A stretch of DNA of 6,945 bases from Actinomycetota bacterium (GCA_013813345.1 JACCRW010000442.1:1-6945), one strand, 5' to 3'; shown: positions 1 to 5,607, counted from the stretch's first letter. Notes: generated by a model not told the origin, from the sequence alone. Program-made: numbers and translations.

Positions 1-375
1 CTCCAGCTCCGCCCATTGCTCGTAGGGAGGGTCGACGAGCACGAGGTCGTAGCTGCGTGTCTCCTGCCGCAGCGTCCAGATCGCGTCGGCGCAGGCGACC
101 TGCCCGCCCGTGAAGCGCAGCTTCGCGAGGTTCTCGGAGATCACGCGGCAGGCGTGGCGATCGGACTCGACGAATATCACGCTCGCCGCGCCGCGGGAAA
201 GCGCCTCGAGCCCGAGCGCGCCCGAGCCGGCGTAGAGGTCGAGCACCGTCGCGCCATCGACCGGGCCGATCAGGTTGAAGGCGGCCTCGCGGACCAGGTC
301 GCCGGTCGGCCGGATCGCGAGCCCGGGAGGCGCGGCGATCCGGGAGCCACGATGGCTGCCGGCGACGATTCTCAC
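1..375 (-). CDS. rsmD: RsmD, 16S rRNA (guanine-N2)-methyltransferase, partial (3' end outside window)
   Basis: The minus strand is open from a GTG at 375 to the window edge and gives 125 residues starting MRIVAGSHRGSRI, the usual RsmD opening (MRIIAG...RG). The family signature around RPTGDLVREAAFNLI follows (about residues 22-36; most relatives read RPTTDRVREALFN). Next comes the SAM-binding loop VLDLYAGSGALGLEALSRGA (about 44-63), an acidic VES that should contact the SAM ribose, and the catalytic VDPPY motif (about 115-119). The family methylates a guanine (G966 in E. coli numbering) in 16S rRNA of the assembling 30S subunit, in the cytoplasm. The C-terminal third is missing. GTG 375 is chosen because it matches the family N-terminus and no ATG, GTG or TTG is seen in frame just upstream. 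No Shine-Dalgarno sequence is visible. The start lies 21 bp from a divergent antitoxin start, with a palindrome in the gap. RsmD often directly follows recG; here about 1.9 kb separates them. Confidence 0.93.
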   Translation of the reverse strand, partial: MRIVAGSHRGSRIAAPPGLAIRPTGDLVREAAFNLIGPVDGATVLDLYAGSGALGLEALSRGAASVIFVESDRHACRVISENLAKLRFTGGQVACADAIWTLRQETRSYDLVLVDPPYEQWAELE

Positions 376-379
376 GATT

Positions 380-395
380 GGTATGCTGGCATACC
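380..395. promoter_or_regulatory. Perfect palindrome between rsmD and the RHH antitoxin gene; probable antitoxin operator
   Basis: The sequence GGTATGCTGGCATACC is two perfect 7-bp inverted arms around a 2-bp centre. It ends one base before the antitoxin ATG (397) and lies 4 bp from the rsmD GTG (375). Ribbon-helix-helix antitoxins are known to bind short palindromes over their own promoters, so an autoregulatory role is the natural inference. Because it fills most of the 21-bp gap between two divergent starts, bound antitoxin could affect transcription both ways. Confidence 0.7.
382..387 (+). promoter_or_regulatory. Candidate -10 element (TATGCT) of the RHH antitoxin/PIN toxin operon
   Basis: TATGCT fits the actinobacterial TANNNT -10 pattern and ends 9 nt before the antitoxin ATG. 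With no Shine-Dalgarno sequence in between, this suggests a leaderless or almost leaderless mRNA. No good -35 is visible. The element lies inside the palindrome, so bound antitoxin would block it. Confidence 0.4.
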
Positions 396-396
396 C

Positions 397-639
397 ATGA
401 AGCGGACGACGATCAAGATCAGTGAGGAACTTGACACAAAGCTGCGACACATCGCAGCGCAGCGCAACGGCACGCTCTCGGAAGTGATTCGGGAAGCGCT
501 CGAGCTCTATGCCAACGGCGGGCCGCCGGACCGGCGCCGCTTCCTCTTCACGGCGGCCGGCGCGAGCGGGGATGGCACGATCGCCTCCCGCATCGAGGAG
601 ATCCTCGCCGAAGAGTGGAGCGATCCACGGCGCTCGTAG
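397..639 (+). CDS. vapB: Ribbon-helix-helix (CopG/VapB-like) antitoxin
   Basis: This 80-residue protein has the ribbon-helix-helix pattern at its N-terminus: a DNA-contacting strand (RTTIKIS, residues 3-9), a first helix (EELDTKLRHIAAQ, about 10-22), a turn (NGTLS) and a second helix (SEVIREALELYA, about 28-39). The tail after residue 40 is Gly/Pro/Arg-rich, then forms a short acidic helix (SRIEEILAEEW), the usual toxin-binding region of such antitoxins. It should dimerise, bind the palindrome just upstream and neutralise the PIN toxin encoded next, whose gene overlaps it by 25 bp. The ATG at 397 is chosen over in-frame starts further upstream because the family begins about here and the upstream stretch is antisense to rsmD. 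It has no Shine-Dalgarno sequence, and a -10-like box lies 9 nt before the ATG, so leaderless translation is likely. The vapB name is by partnership with a PIN toxin. Confidence 0.85.
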   Translation: MKRTTIKISEELDTKLRHIAAQRNGTLSEVIREALELYANGGPPDRRRFLFTAAGASGDGTIASRIEEILAEEWSDPRRS

Positions 640-1040
640 TCGACGCCGGGCCATTGCTCGCCGTGGCGGATCGCGACGCCGCGGATCACGACCGGTGCCT
701 CGCGCTACTCGAGAGCTTCACCGGCCCGCTGCTGGTTCCCGTCCTGACGGTTGCCGAGGTGACGCATCTGATGGCGGCGCGTCTGCACCCGGACGCGGAG
801 CTTCGCTTTCTCACCGATCTCGGGCTGGGAAATCTCATCGTCGAGCCCGTTCACGCGTCTGACTGGCTCCGCATCGCCGAGCTCGTGGAGCGGTACGGCG
901 ACCTGCCGCTCGGCACCGTCGATGCGTCGGTCGTGGCGGCCGCCGAGCGGCTCGGGCTCACCACCATCGCCACGCTAGATCGCCGGCACTTCTCGGTCGT
1001 GCGGCCGAAGCACGTCGATTCGTTCGAGCTGCTTCCCTAG
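615..1040 (+). CDS. vapC: PIN-domain toxin ribonuclease (VapC family)
   Basis: This is a 141-residue, full-length PIN domain. The four conserved acidic residues that bind Mg/Mn are present: D10 (VVDAGPLLAV), E48 (TVAEVTHLM), D103 (LPLGTVDASVVAAAERLG) and D122 (IATLDRRHF). VapC toxins are endoribonucleases that cut tRNA or rRNA when their antitoxin is degraded; the target here cannot be read from sequence. The gene starts with GTG at 615, inside the antitoxin gene (25-bp overlap), the only usual start that keeps the first Asp. A GAGGAG at 595-600 is a possible but distant ribosome site (14 nt). Nothing is truncated, so this toxin looks active. Its TAG stop (1038-1040) overlaps the TAG of the convergent second toxin in the tetramer CTAG. 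Confidence 0.9.
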   Translation: MERSTALVVDAGPLLAVADRDAADHDRCLALLESFTGPLLVPVLTVAEVTHLMAARLHPDAELRFLTDLGLGNLIVEPVHASDWLRIAELVERYGDLPLGTVDASVVAAAERLGLTTIATLDRRHFSVVRPKHVDSFELLP

Positions 1041-1435
1041 ACCCCTGGCTGGAGCACCTCGAGCCCTGCCGCCGAGGCGGCCTCGGCGAGTCGGCGGTCG
1101 TAAACGAGCATCTGCCGTGCGCCCGATCGGCGGGCGCTGACAAGGTGGATGGCGTCGAGCGAGCGGACGCGAGACGAGGTGAAGGAGACTGCGTCGTGCA
1201 GGAGCCCGCGGTCGAGATCGATGAGCAGGACGCGATCGAGCACGTCGTGCGCAGTCCGGACCGGAGTTCGGAGATCGGCCAGTCGGATCCCGCGCTGGAC
1301 CTCGACGATCGCGAGCACCGAGCTGATCAGCTCGAACGTTGCTCGATCGACGTAGGCGCGGAGCGCCTCGGTTTCCTGCTCGTCGACTGCCAGCTTGACG
1401 AGCGCGGAGGAGTCGGCGTAGACGAGATCAGTCGC
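1037..1435 (-). CDS. vapC: Second PIN-domain toxin with no usual start codon (possibly silenced)
   Basis: The frame encodes a complete PIN domain of about 132 residues: YADSSALVKL with the first Asp, IVEVQRG with the Glu, RSLDAIHL with the third acid and LVYDRRLAEAA with the fourth. It overlaps the end of the Phd-like antitoxin gene, the usual arrangement. The frame is open from 1465, but no ATG, GTG or TTG occurs before GTG 1318, and starting there would delete the first strand and its Asp. At 1435-1433, where relatives begin (M-T-D-L-V-Y-A-D...), the codon is GCG, preceded by GAGGA at 8 nt. One T-to-C change from GTG would explain this and would be silent in the overlapping antitoxin (GGT to GGC, Gly). 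The alternative is a rare ATC start at 1441, but GAGG is then only 3 nt away. The product may be absent, poorly made, or truncated and inactive. The stop shares CTAG with toxin 1. Confidence 0.75.
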   Translation of the reverse strand, partial: ATDLVYADSSALVKLAVDEQETEALRAYVDRATFELISSVLAIVEVQRGIRLADLRTPVRTAHDVLDRVLLIDLDRGLLHDAVSFTSSRVRSLDAIHLVSARRSGARQMLVYDRRLAEAASAAGLEVLQPGV

Positions 1436-1691
1436 CGCGATCGTCCTCGAGCGCTTCGCTCGCGGTCATCGGGCCCGTCACCTGCACCGGCTCGGGAAGC
1501 GGCCTGAGCGGCTTCAGCGCGGGGCGCACCTTCCCCTCCGCGATCAGCTGCGCGAGCCGGTCTTCGGGATACGGCGAGAGGATCGCTACCGGCTCTCCGT
1601 CGTGCGTGACGGTCACGCTCTCACCCGCGCGCACGCGCCGGATCGTCTGCGTGAGAGTGTCGCGGAGCTCCCGGATACCGATGCGCGTCAT
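1428..1691 (-). CDS. vapB: Phd/YefM-type antitoxin
   Basis: This protein of about 87 residues begins MTRIGIRELRDTLTQTIRRVRAGESVTVTHDGEPVAIL, written here only as far as the diagnostic part. The N-terminal strand-helix (IGIRELR), the helix ending in R-x-G-E, and the strand pair V-T-V-T-H-D-G-E-P-V-A-I-L are the classic Phd/YefM DNA-binding fold. The C-terminal half is Pro-rich and acidic at the end (SEALEDDRGD), suited to wrapping a toxin. It should neutralise the PIN toxin whose gene overlaps its last codons, and repress their shared promoter. I prefer ATG 1691 because family members start just before IGIREL; an in-frame GTG at 1700 would add three residues (MTT) but lies in the middle of the palindrome. 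This family differs from the RHH antitoxin of module 1, so the modules are not duplicates. Confidence 0.85.
   Translation of the reverse strand: MTRIGIRELRDTLTQTIRRVRAGESVTVTHDGEPVAILSPYPEDRLAQLIAEGKVRPALKPLRPLPEPVQVTGPMTASEALEDDRGD
1444..1448 (-). promoter_or_regulatory. Shine-Dalgarno-like GAGGA for the second PIN toxin
   Basis: On the minus strand GAGGA lies 8 nt before codon 1435-1433 (GCG). That spacing is ideal for a start at exactly this codon and supports the idea that it was once GTG. Confidence 0.45.
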
Positions 1692-1692
1692 C

Positions 1693-1710
1693 GTGGTCAC
1701 ATGCTACCAC
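1693..1710. promoter_or_regulatory. Imperfect palindrome at the Phd-like antitoxin start; probable operator
   Basis: The plus strand reads GTGGTCACATGCTACCAC, symmetric as GTGGT-nn-CATG-nn-ACCAC (14 of 18 bases). It ends 2 bp before the antitoxin ATG on the minus strand and overlaps a -10-like box. Phd/YefM antitoxins repress their own operons through palindromes in the promoter, so this is the likely binding site. Confidence 0.55.
1701..1706 (-). promoter_or_regulatory. Candidate -10 element (TAGCAT) of the Phd antitoxin operon
   Basis: On the minus strand TAGCAT fits TANNNT and ends exactly 9 nt before ATG 1691, the same spacing as at the first antitoxin. No Shine-Dalgarno sequence lies between. 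A CTGACA further upstream (1734-1729) resembles a -35, but the 22-nt spacing is too long to count. Confidence 0.35.
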
Positions 1711-1773
1711 CAGGCCGGATCGGGCCGATGTCAGCACACCGGCGCAGTGCGGGTTCCTCTCGCACACGCCCAC

Positions 1774-1779
1774 TAGGAT
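1774..1779 (+). promoter_or_regulatory. TAGGAT: candidate -10 box or ribosome site of the Nudix gene
   Basis: TAGGAT fits TANNNT and ends 9 nt before the TTG at 1789. The AGGA inside it could instead act as a Shine-Dalgarno sequence at 10-nt spacing. The two readings cannot be separated by sequence. Its first three bases are also the in-frame stop that limits how far upstream the gene can begin. Confidence 0.3.
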
Positions 1780-1788
1780 TCTGACGAG

Positions 1789-2188
1789 TTGAGGCATCGA
1801 GTCGTCGTCTACGTCGAGCGTGACCACTACCTTCTCGTCTTCGAGCACCGAGACCATCCTGACTCCGGAACGCAGGTTCCAGCGGGCGGGTTGGAACCCG
1901 GTGAGGACGTCCGTGACGCCGCCGTGCGTGAAGGTAGCCGAGGAAACGGGCGTGCGCCTGACTTCCGAGCCAACGCTTCTAGGCACGCACGACCATCGTG
2001 ATGGTCTTGGGAGACCGGCCCGAAGCCACTTCTTCCATTTCGATGCACCGCCCGGGCTCCCTGACTCGTGGGAACACGCGGTCACCGGGCACGGCGACGA
2101 CGCGGAGCTGATCTTCCTCTGCCGCTTCGACCCTGCGCCGACGCTTTGGCCGGTTCAGGCCGCCTTCAGATCGCCGCCGCCTCTCTAG
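1789..2188 (+). pseudogene. Nudix hydrolase gene broken by a 1-base insertion in the Nudix box
   Basis: The first frame (from TTG 1789) encodes RHRVVVYVERDHYLLVFEH followed by VPAGGLEPGEDVRDAAVRE, the first half of a Nudix box. The second half, VAEETGV, continues one frame later and runs through LLGTHDH, SHFFHF, DSWEHAV and LIFLCRF to a stop at 2186-2188. Joined, the box matches GX5EX7REUXEEXGU perfectly. The break is one extra G at about 1933 (GAAGGTAGCC for an expected GAAGTAGCC). Unshifted, the protein would be about 132 residues, normal for a small Nudix enzyme that cleaves nucleoside-diphosphate-X compounds; its substrate cannot be told. As it stands, frame 1 ends at 2001 after about 70 residues without the catalytic REUXEE glutamates. 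TTG 1789 is the only usual start after the stop at 1774. The stretch looks less GC-rich by eye than recG, which hints at transfer. A sequencing error could also explain the shift. Confidence 0.85.
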
Positions 2189-2242
2189 CGGCAATGGGCG
2201 AGTCGGCTTTCCTGGGCCTCGGCGCTCGCTAGCTGCTCAACG
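2189..2242. other. Short convergent intergenic gap between the Nudix pseudogene and recG
   Basis: These 54 bp separate two genes that end toward each other. I found only a weak possible stem (GCGAG at 2198-2202 with CTCGC at 2225-2229) around a long loop and no U-run, so no terminator is called. Confidence 0.5.
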
Positions 2243-4321
2243 TCACGACGCGCCAAGGTGCTCCGCTCCGCCGAGCAGCGCATCGACCTCCGCCGTCATC
2301 GTCTCCACCGGCAGCGACCGGGCCGCGTCGCGGGCGGCCTCGAGCAGCCCGAGGTCCTTCGTGATCCGCGCGAAGCGGAGATCCGAGAGCCCCGACTGGC
2401 GGGCGCCGAGGAGCTGGCCGCCGCCGCGGATCTCGAGGTCGCGCTCGGCGAGCTCGAAGCCGTCCGTCGAGGCGACGAGCGCCGTCAATCGCTCGGTCGC
2501 CGACTCGGTCAGCTCCTCCTTCGCGCGCGAGATCAGGAGGCAATAGGACTGCTCGGCGCCCCGGCCGACGCGCCCCCGGAGCTGATGGAGCTGTGCCAGC
2601 CCGAAGCGATCGGCTTCCTGGACGATCATGATCGTCGCGTTCGGGACGTCGACCCCGACCTCGATCACGGTCGTTGCGACGAGGACGTCGAGCTCGCGCG
2701 CCTTGAAGCTCGCCATCAGCTCCCGGCGCGCCGCCGGCTTCAGCCGCCCGTGCATGCAACCAACCCTGAAGCCTTTTAGCTCGCCGCCGCGAAGCTGATC
2801 GGCTTCCTGCTCGGCGGCCCGTGCGGGCGACGTCGCGGACTCCTCGATCAGCGGGCAGACGACGTAGGCCTGCCGGCCCTCCGCGAGGTGCGCGCGAAGC
2901 CGCGTGTACGCCTCGGAGCTGCGCTCGTCCGTCACCCAGGCCGTCACGATCGGCTTGCGCGAGGCGGGCGGCTTCGCGATCTCGCTCACCGCGAGGTCGC
3001 CATAGACCGTGAGCGCGAGCGTGCGCGGGATCGGCGTGGCGGTCATGTGGAGGACGTGCGGGCTGCGACCCTCGGCAAGCGCCGAGCGCTGCTCGACGCC
3101 GAAGCGATGCTGCTCGTCGACGACCGCGACGGCGAGGTCGCGGAGCTCGAAGCCCTGCTGGATCAGGGCGTGCGTCCCGACGACGACGTCCGCGAGCGCG
3201 GCATCCGGCGACCTCGCCGAGCCGGTGACGAGCGCACAGGAGACACCCAGCTGCGCGCAGATCCCCTCGATCGTGAGGAAGTGCTGCTCGGCGAGCGTCT
3301 CCGTCGGCGCCATCAAGGCTCCCTGCCGACCCGCCTCGACCGCGCGCAGGAGCGCGTAGAGCGCGACGACGGTCTTGCCGGAGCCAACATCGCCCTGGAG
3401 CAGGCGCTGCATCGGCGTCGTCCGGGCGAGATCGGCGTCGAGCTCCGCGATCGCGCTCTCCTGGTGCTCGGTGAGCGTGAAGGGCAGCGCAGCGCGATAG
3501 CGGTCGATCAGCTCGCCCGGCTCGGGGAGAGCCGCTGCGACCGCCTGCTCCCGCTCCGCGTTCTGCCGAGCGAGCGCGAGCTGGAGGACGAGCAGCTCGT
3601 CGAAGGCGAGCCGGCGTCTCCCCTCCTCCGCCTCGGCGAGCGAGCGCGGGGCGTGCAGCGCGAAGAGCGCATCGGACTTCGACGGAAGCCCTCGCTCCAG
3701 CTTGACGGAGACGGGCAGCGGATCGGGGTAGTCACGAACGTGCGCTAGCGCGTTCGTGACCAGCTCGCGCACCTTCGCGGCGGAGATCTCCTCGCTCGCG
3801 GGATAGACCGGTGCGTAGTCCGCTGTCGCGCCGCCGCCGTTCAGGTCGAAGGAGCGCACCTGGAAGCCGTAGCGGTTCGTCGTCCCGCGCAGGCGGACGC
3901 GGGTGCCCGGCACGAGCTTCTCTTGCAGCCACGGCTGGTTGAACCAGGTGGCCGAGATCTGACCGGAGGCGTCCGCAACCTGGGCGGTCAGGATCCGCAA
4001 TCGGCCGCGACCGTGGCGCGACGAGGTCTTCAGGATTTCGCCCTCGATCAGAGCTTCCTCGTCGCCCCCAGGTGGAGCAAGAGAGAGCTCCGCGATCCGT
4101 CGCTGCGGGGCCGGCTCTTCGTACCGGCGCGGGCGATGCGAGAGCAGATCGCCGACCCGCTCGAGCCCGAGCTTCGCGAGCCGCTTCGCGAGCGTTGGCC
4201 CGACCCCGGGCAGCGTCTCGACGGGCGCCTCGAGCCGCTCGGGCCGGAAGCGGCCGCGAGTCGGCGGCCAGCCGCCCTCGGGCGGGTCCAGAGCGGCGAA
4301 ACCGGGCGGGAGCCGGCGCAT
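2243..4321 (-). CDS. recG: RecG, ATP-dependent DNA helicase for branched DNA
   Basis: This 692-residue protein is the usual RecG length. RecG remodels stalled replication forks, D-loops and Holliday junctions with ATP. The N-terminal wedge region includes a helix-hairpin-helix-like stretch (VETLPGVGPTLAKRLAKLGL, about 34-53) and an OB fold (about 90-160). The helicase core has motif I GDVGSGKT (310-317), the RecG form of motif II DEQHRFG (402-408), motif III TATPIPRTL (427-435), and motif VI QLHQLRGRVGRG (577-588). A C-terminal TRG-type region follows (IRGGGQLLGARQSG, about 631-644). No key residue is missing. ATG 4321 gives about 30 residues before the first conserved helix, acceptable for the family. 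The gene starts 30 bp after degV on the same strand, with only weak purine-poor sequence ahead (CGGCGG), so it is probably co-transcribed with degV and the genes upstream. Confidence 0.97.
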   Translation of the reverse strand: MRRLPPGFAALDPPEGGWPPTRGRFRPERLEAPVETLPGVGPTLAKRLAKLGLERVGDLLSHRPRRYEEPAPQRRIAELSLAPPGGDEEALIEGEILKTSSRHGRGRLRILTAQVADASGQISATWFNQPWLQEKLVPGTRVRLRGTTNRYGFQVRSFDLNGGGATADYAPVYPASEEISAAKVRELVTNALAHVRDYPDPLPVSVKLERGLPSKSDALFALHAPRSLAEAEEGRRRLAFDELLVLQLALARQNAEREQAVAAALPEPGELIDRYRAALPFTLTEHQESAIAELDADLARTTPMQRLLQGDVGSGKTVVALYALLRAVEAGRQGALMAPTETLAEQHFLTIEGICAQLGVSCALVTGSARSPDAALADVVVGTHALIQQGFELRDLAVAVVDEQHRFGVEQRSALAEGRSPHVLHMTATPIPRTLALTVYGDLAVSEIAKPPASRKPIVTAWVTDERSSEAYTRLRAHLAEGRQAYVVCPLIEESATSPARAAEQEADQLRGGELKGFRVGCMHGRLKPAARRELMASFKARELDVLVATTVIEVGVDVPNATIMIVQEADRFGLAQLHQLRGRVGRGAEQSYCLLISRAKEELTESATERLTALVASTDGFELAERDLEIRGGGQLLGARQSGLSDLRFARITKDLGLLEAARDAARSLPVETMTAEVDALLGGAEHLGAS

Positions 4322-4351
4322 CCGCCGAGTATCGCAGTCGGTCCGGCCGGA

Positions 4352-5212
4352 CTAATCCTGGAACCAGAAGAAGCCGACGGTGCCGGGGCCGGCGTGGGTG
4401 CCGACGACGGCGCCGAGCGAGGTCACGAGCTCGATCTGGGCCTGCGGGCGGGCCTCGAGTACGAGAGCCTGGAGCTGCGCGACCGCCTCGTCGGCCTCGG
4501 CGTGCGCGATCCCGACGTGGAGGCCGTCCGATTCGGTCGTCGCCTCCTCGAACCGGCGCCGGAACTCCTGAAGCGCCTTCTGGCGGCCACGGACGCGCGT
4601 GAGCGGCACAACCTCCCCGCCGGCGATCGTCAGGATCGGCTTGACGTTGAGCAGGCTGCCGGCGAGCGCCCGCGCCCGGCCGATCCGGCCACCCTTCGCC
4701 AGGAACTCGAGCGTGTCGACGGTGAAGAGCAGCCCGGAACGCTGCCGGTAGCTCTCCGCGAGCGTCTCGATCGTCGCGTCGGTCGTCCCGCGCTCGAGCA
4801 GCCGCTGAATTCCGAGCGCCAGCATCGAGATCCCGACGGAGACGGACTCGGTGTCGACCAATCGGACCCGATCGCCGCCCGCCTCCTGGGCCGCGAGCGT
4901 CGCGCTGCCGAACGTGCCGGAGAGCCGGGACGAGATGTGCAGCGAGTAGACGCGCTCGTAGGCGGCGAGCTCCTCGTAGGTCGAGAGGAAGTCCTGCGGG
5001 GTCGGCTGCGAGGTCGTCGGGGTGGCCGAGGCAGCGCGCAGCCGCGCGTAGAACGTGTGCGGGTCGAGCTCGACGTAGTCGCGGAAGCTTTCGGCGCCGA
5101 AGTTGACGTAGAGCGGGACGACCCGCATGTTCGGGAAGCGCTCCTGCGCCTCGGGAAAGTCAGCGGTCGAGTCGATCACGATCGCCGTGTTCTCGTGGGT
5201 CAGCGTCGTCAC
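4352..5212 (-). CDS. DegV family fatty-acid-binding protein (FakB-like)
   Basis: This 286-residue protein has the full DegV fold. It opens with IVIDSTADFP (about 11-20), followed by TSQPTPQDF (67-75), HISSRLSGTFGSA (92-104), a KGGRIGR turn, VKPIL, and a C-terminal GTHAGPGTVGFFW with His273. In FakB the TSQP and SSxxSGT segments and the late His are known to hold the fatty-acid carboxylate. FakB presents the bound fatty acid to FakA for phosphorylation, yielding acyl-phosphate for phospholipid synthesis. The frame is open to 5341, but the true start is taken as GTG 5212: it forms a GTGA overlap with the stop of the preceding receiver gene, gives normal family length, and the upstream extension is only an out-of-frame reading of that gene. 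The FakA-like gene lies two genes upstream. The fatty-acid ligand cannot be told from sequence, and some DegV proteins have other partners. Confidence 0.93.
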   Translation of the reverse strand: MTTLTHENTAIVIDSTADFPEAQERFPNMRVVPLYVNFGAESFRDYVELDPHTFYARLRAASATPTTSQPTPQDFLSTYEELAAYERVYSLHISSRLSGTFGSATLAAQEAGGDRVRLVDTESVSVGISMLALGIQRLLERGTTDATIETLAESYRQRSGLLFTVDTLEFLAKGGRIGRARALAGSLLNVKPILTIAGGEVVPLTRVRGRQKALQEFRRRFEEATTESDGLHVGIAHAEADEAVAQLQALVLEARPQAQIELVTSLGAVVGTHAGPGTVGFFWFQD

Positions 5213-5598
5213 GCCGGCGCCCCCGCAGCGCGGATCGCGCCGACGATCTCGTCGAGCGGCTGATCCTTCCGGAGGCAGGCGACGGCACCGGCCGTCGCGA
5301 GCGCCTCGAGCTCCCGCGGGCTCGCGGACGCCGTCAGGCACACGACCGCGATCTCCGGACGCTCTGCCTGCAGCGCCGCCGTGGCCTCGACGCCGTCCAT
5401 CCCCGGCAGGCGGAAGTCCATCACGACGACGTCGGGATCGAACGCCTCGCAGGCCGCGACGACCGCGGTGCCGTCGGTGACCGCGCCGACGACCTCGAGG
5501 CCCGCCTCGAGCCCGAGCAGAAGCTCGAGCGCCTGACGGAAGACGTCGTTGTCCTCGACGAGCAGGATTCGGATCGGCGTCGTCAGGCTCTCACTCAT
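5209..5598 (-). CDS. Stand-alone response-regulator receiver (REC) domain protein
   Basis: This 129-residue protein is a single CheY-like receiver with no DNA-binding or enzymatic output domain. It has the acidic pocket E15-D16 (ILLVEDND), the phospho-accepting D61 (VVVMDFRLPGMDG), the switch T89 (VVCLTAS) and the K111 (CLRKDQ), all intact, so it should be phosphorylated. The sequence style of strand 3 and the following loop resembles NarL/LuxR-type receivers, but the HTH is absent and the protein ends shortly after helix 5. The start is ATG 5598, only 7 bp after the FakA-like stop, with an AGGTG ribosome site (5607-5603) overlapping that stop. Its own TGA overlaps the DegV GTG start. Such tight coupling suggests balanced expression with FakA and FakB. 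No histidine kinase is in the window. Partner and output are unknown; it might act by protein-protein contact. Confidence 0.92.
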   Translation of the reverse strand: MSESLTTPIRILLVEDNDVFRQALELLLGLEAGLEVVGAVTDGTAVVAACEAFDPDVVVMDFRLPGMDGVEATAALQAERPEIAVVCLTASASPRELEALATAGAVACLRKDQPLDEIVGAIRAAGAPA

Positions 5599-5602
5599 TC
5601 GG

Positions 5603-5607
5603 CACCT
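5603..5607 (-). promoter_or_regulatory. AGGTG ribosome binding site of the receiver gene
   Basis: On the minus strand AGGTG sits 4 nt before ATG 5598 and overlaps the TAG stop of the FakA-like gene, which fixes the receiver start and implies translational coupling. Confidence 0.6.

Noticed and set aside
16..396. N-terminal extension that would make the RHH antitoxin 207 residues
   Set aside because: The extension is antisense to rsmD, has low-complexity Arg/Ala/Glu-rich composition and no ribosome site; the RHH fold begins at the ATG at 397.
1037..1318. Second PIN toxin starting at GTG 1318
   Set aside because: This would drop the first strand and the first catalytic Asp although that sequence is present and intact upstream in the same frame; kept only as a possible truncated product.
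1621..2085. Minus-strand frame of 154 codons across the Nudix region
   Set aside because: It has no recognisable domain and opposes a region whose plus strand carries an unmistakable split Nudix motif.
2196..2233. Possible terminator hairpin between the Nudix pseudogene and recG
   Set aside because: The only stem is 5 bp with a loop above 20 nt, and no T-run follows on either strand.
2888..3748. Plus-strand reading frame of 286 codons
   Set aside because: It is antisense to the recG helicase core and highly charged without domain features.
3923..5263. Long plus-strand reading frame (446 codons)
   Set aside because: It lies antisense to recG and degV and is Arg/Glu/Gly-rich, as expected for the mirror of GC-rich genes; the minus-strand genes have clear family motifs.
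5213..5341. Upstream in-frame extension of degV
   Set aside because: It reads the receiver gene in another frame, and GTG 5212 with the GTGA overlap gives the normal DegV N-terminus and length.
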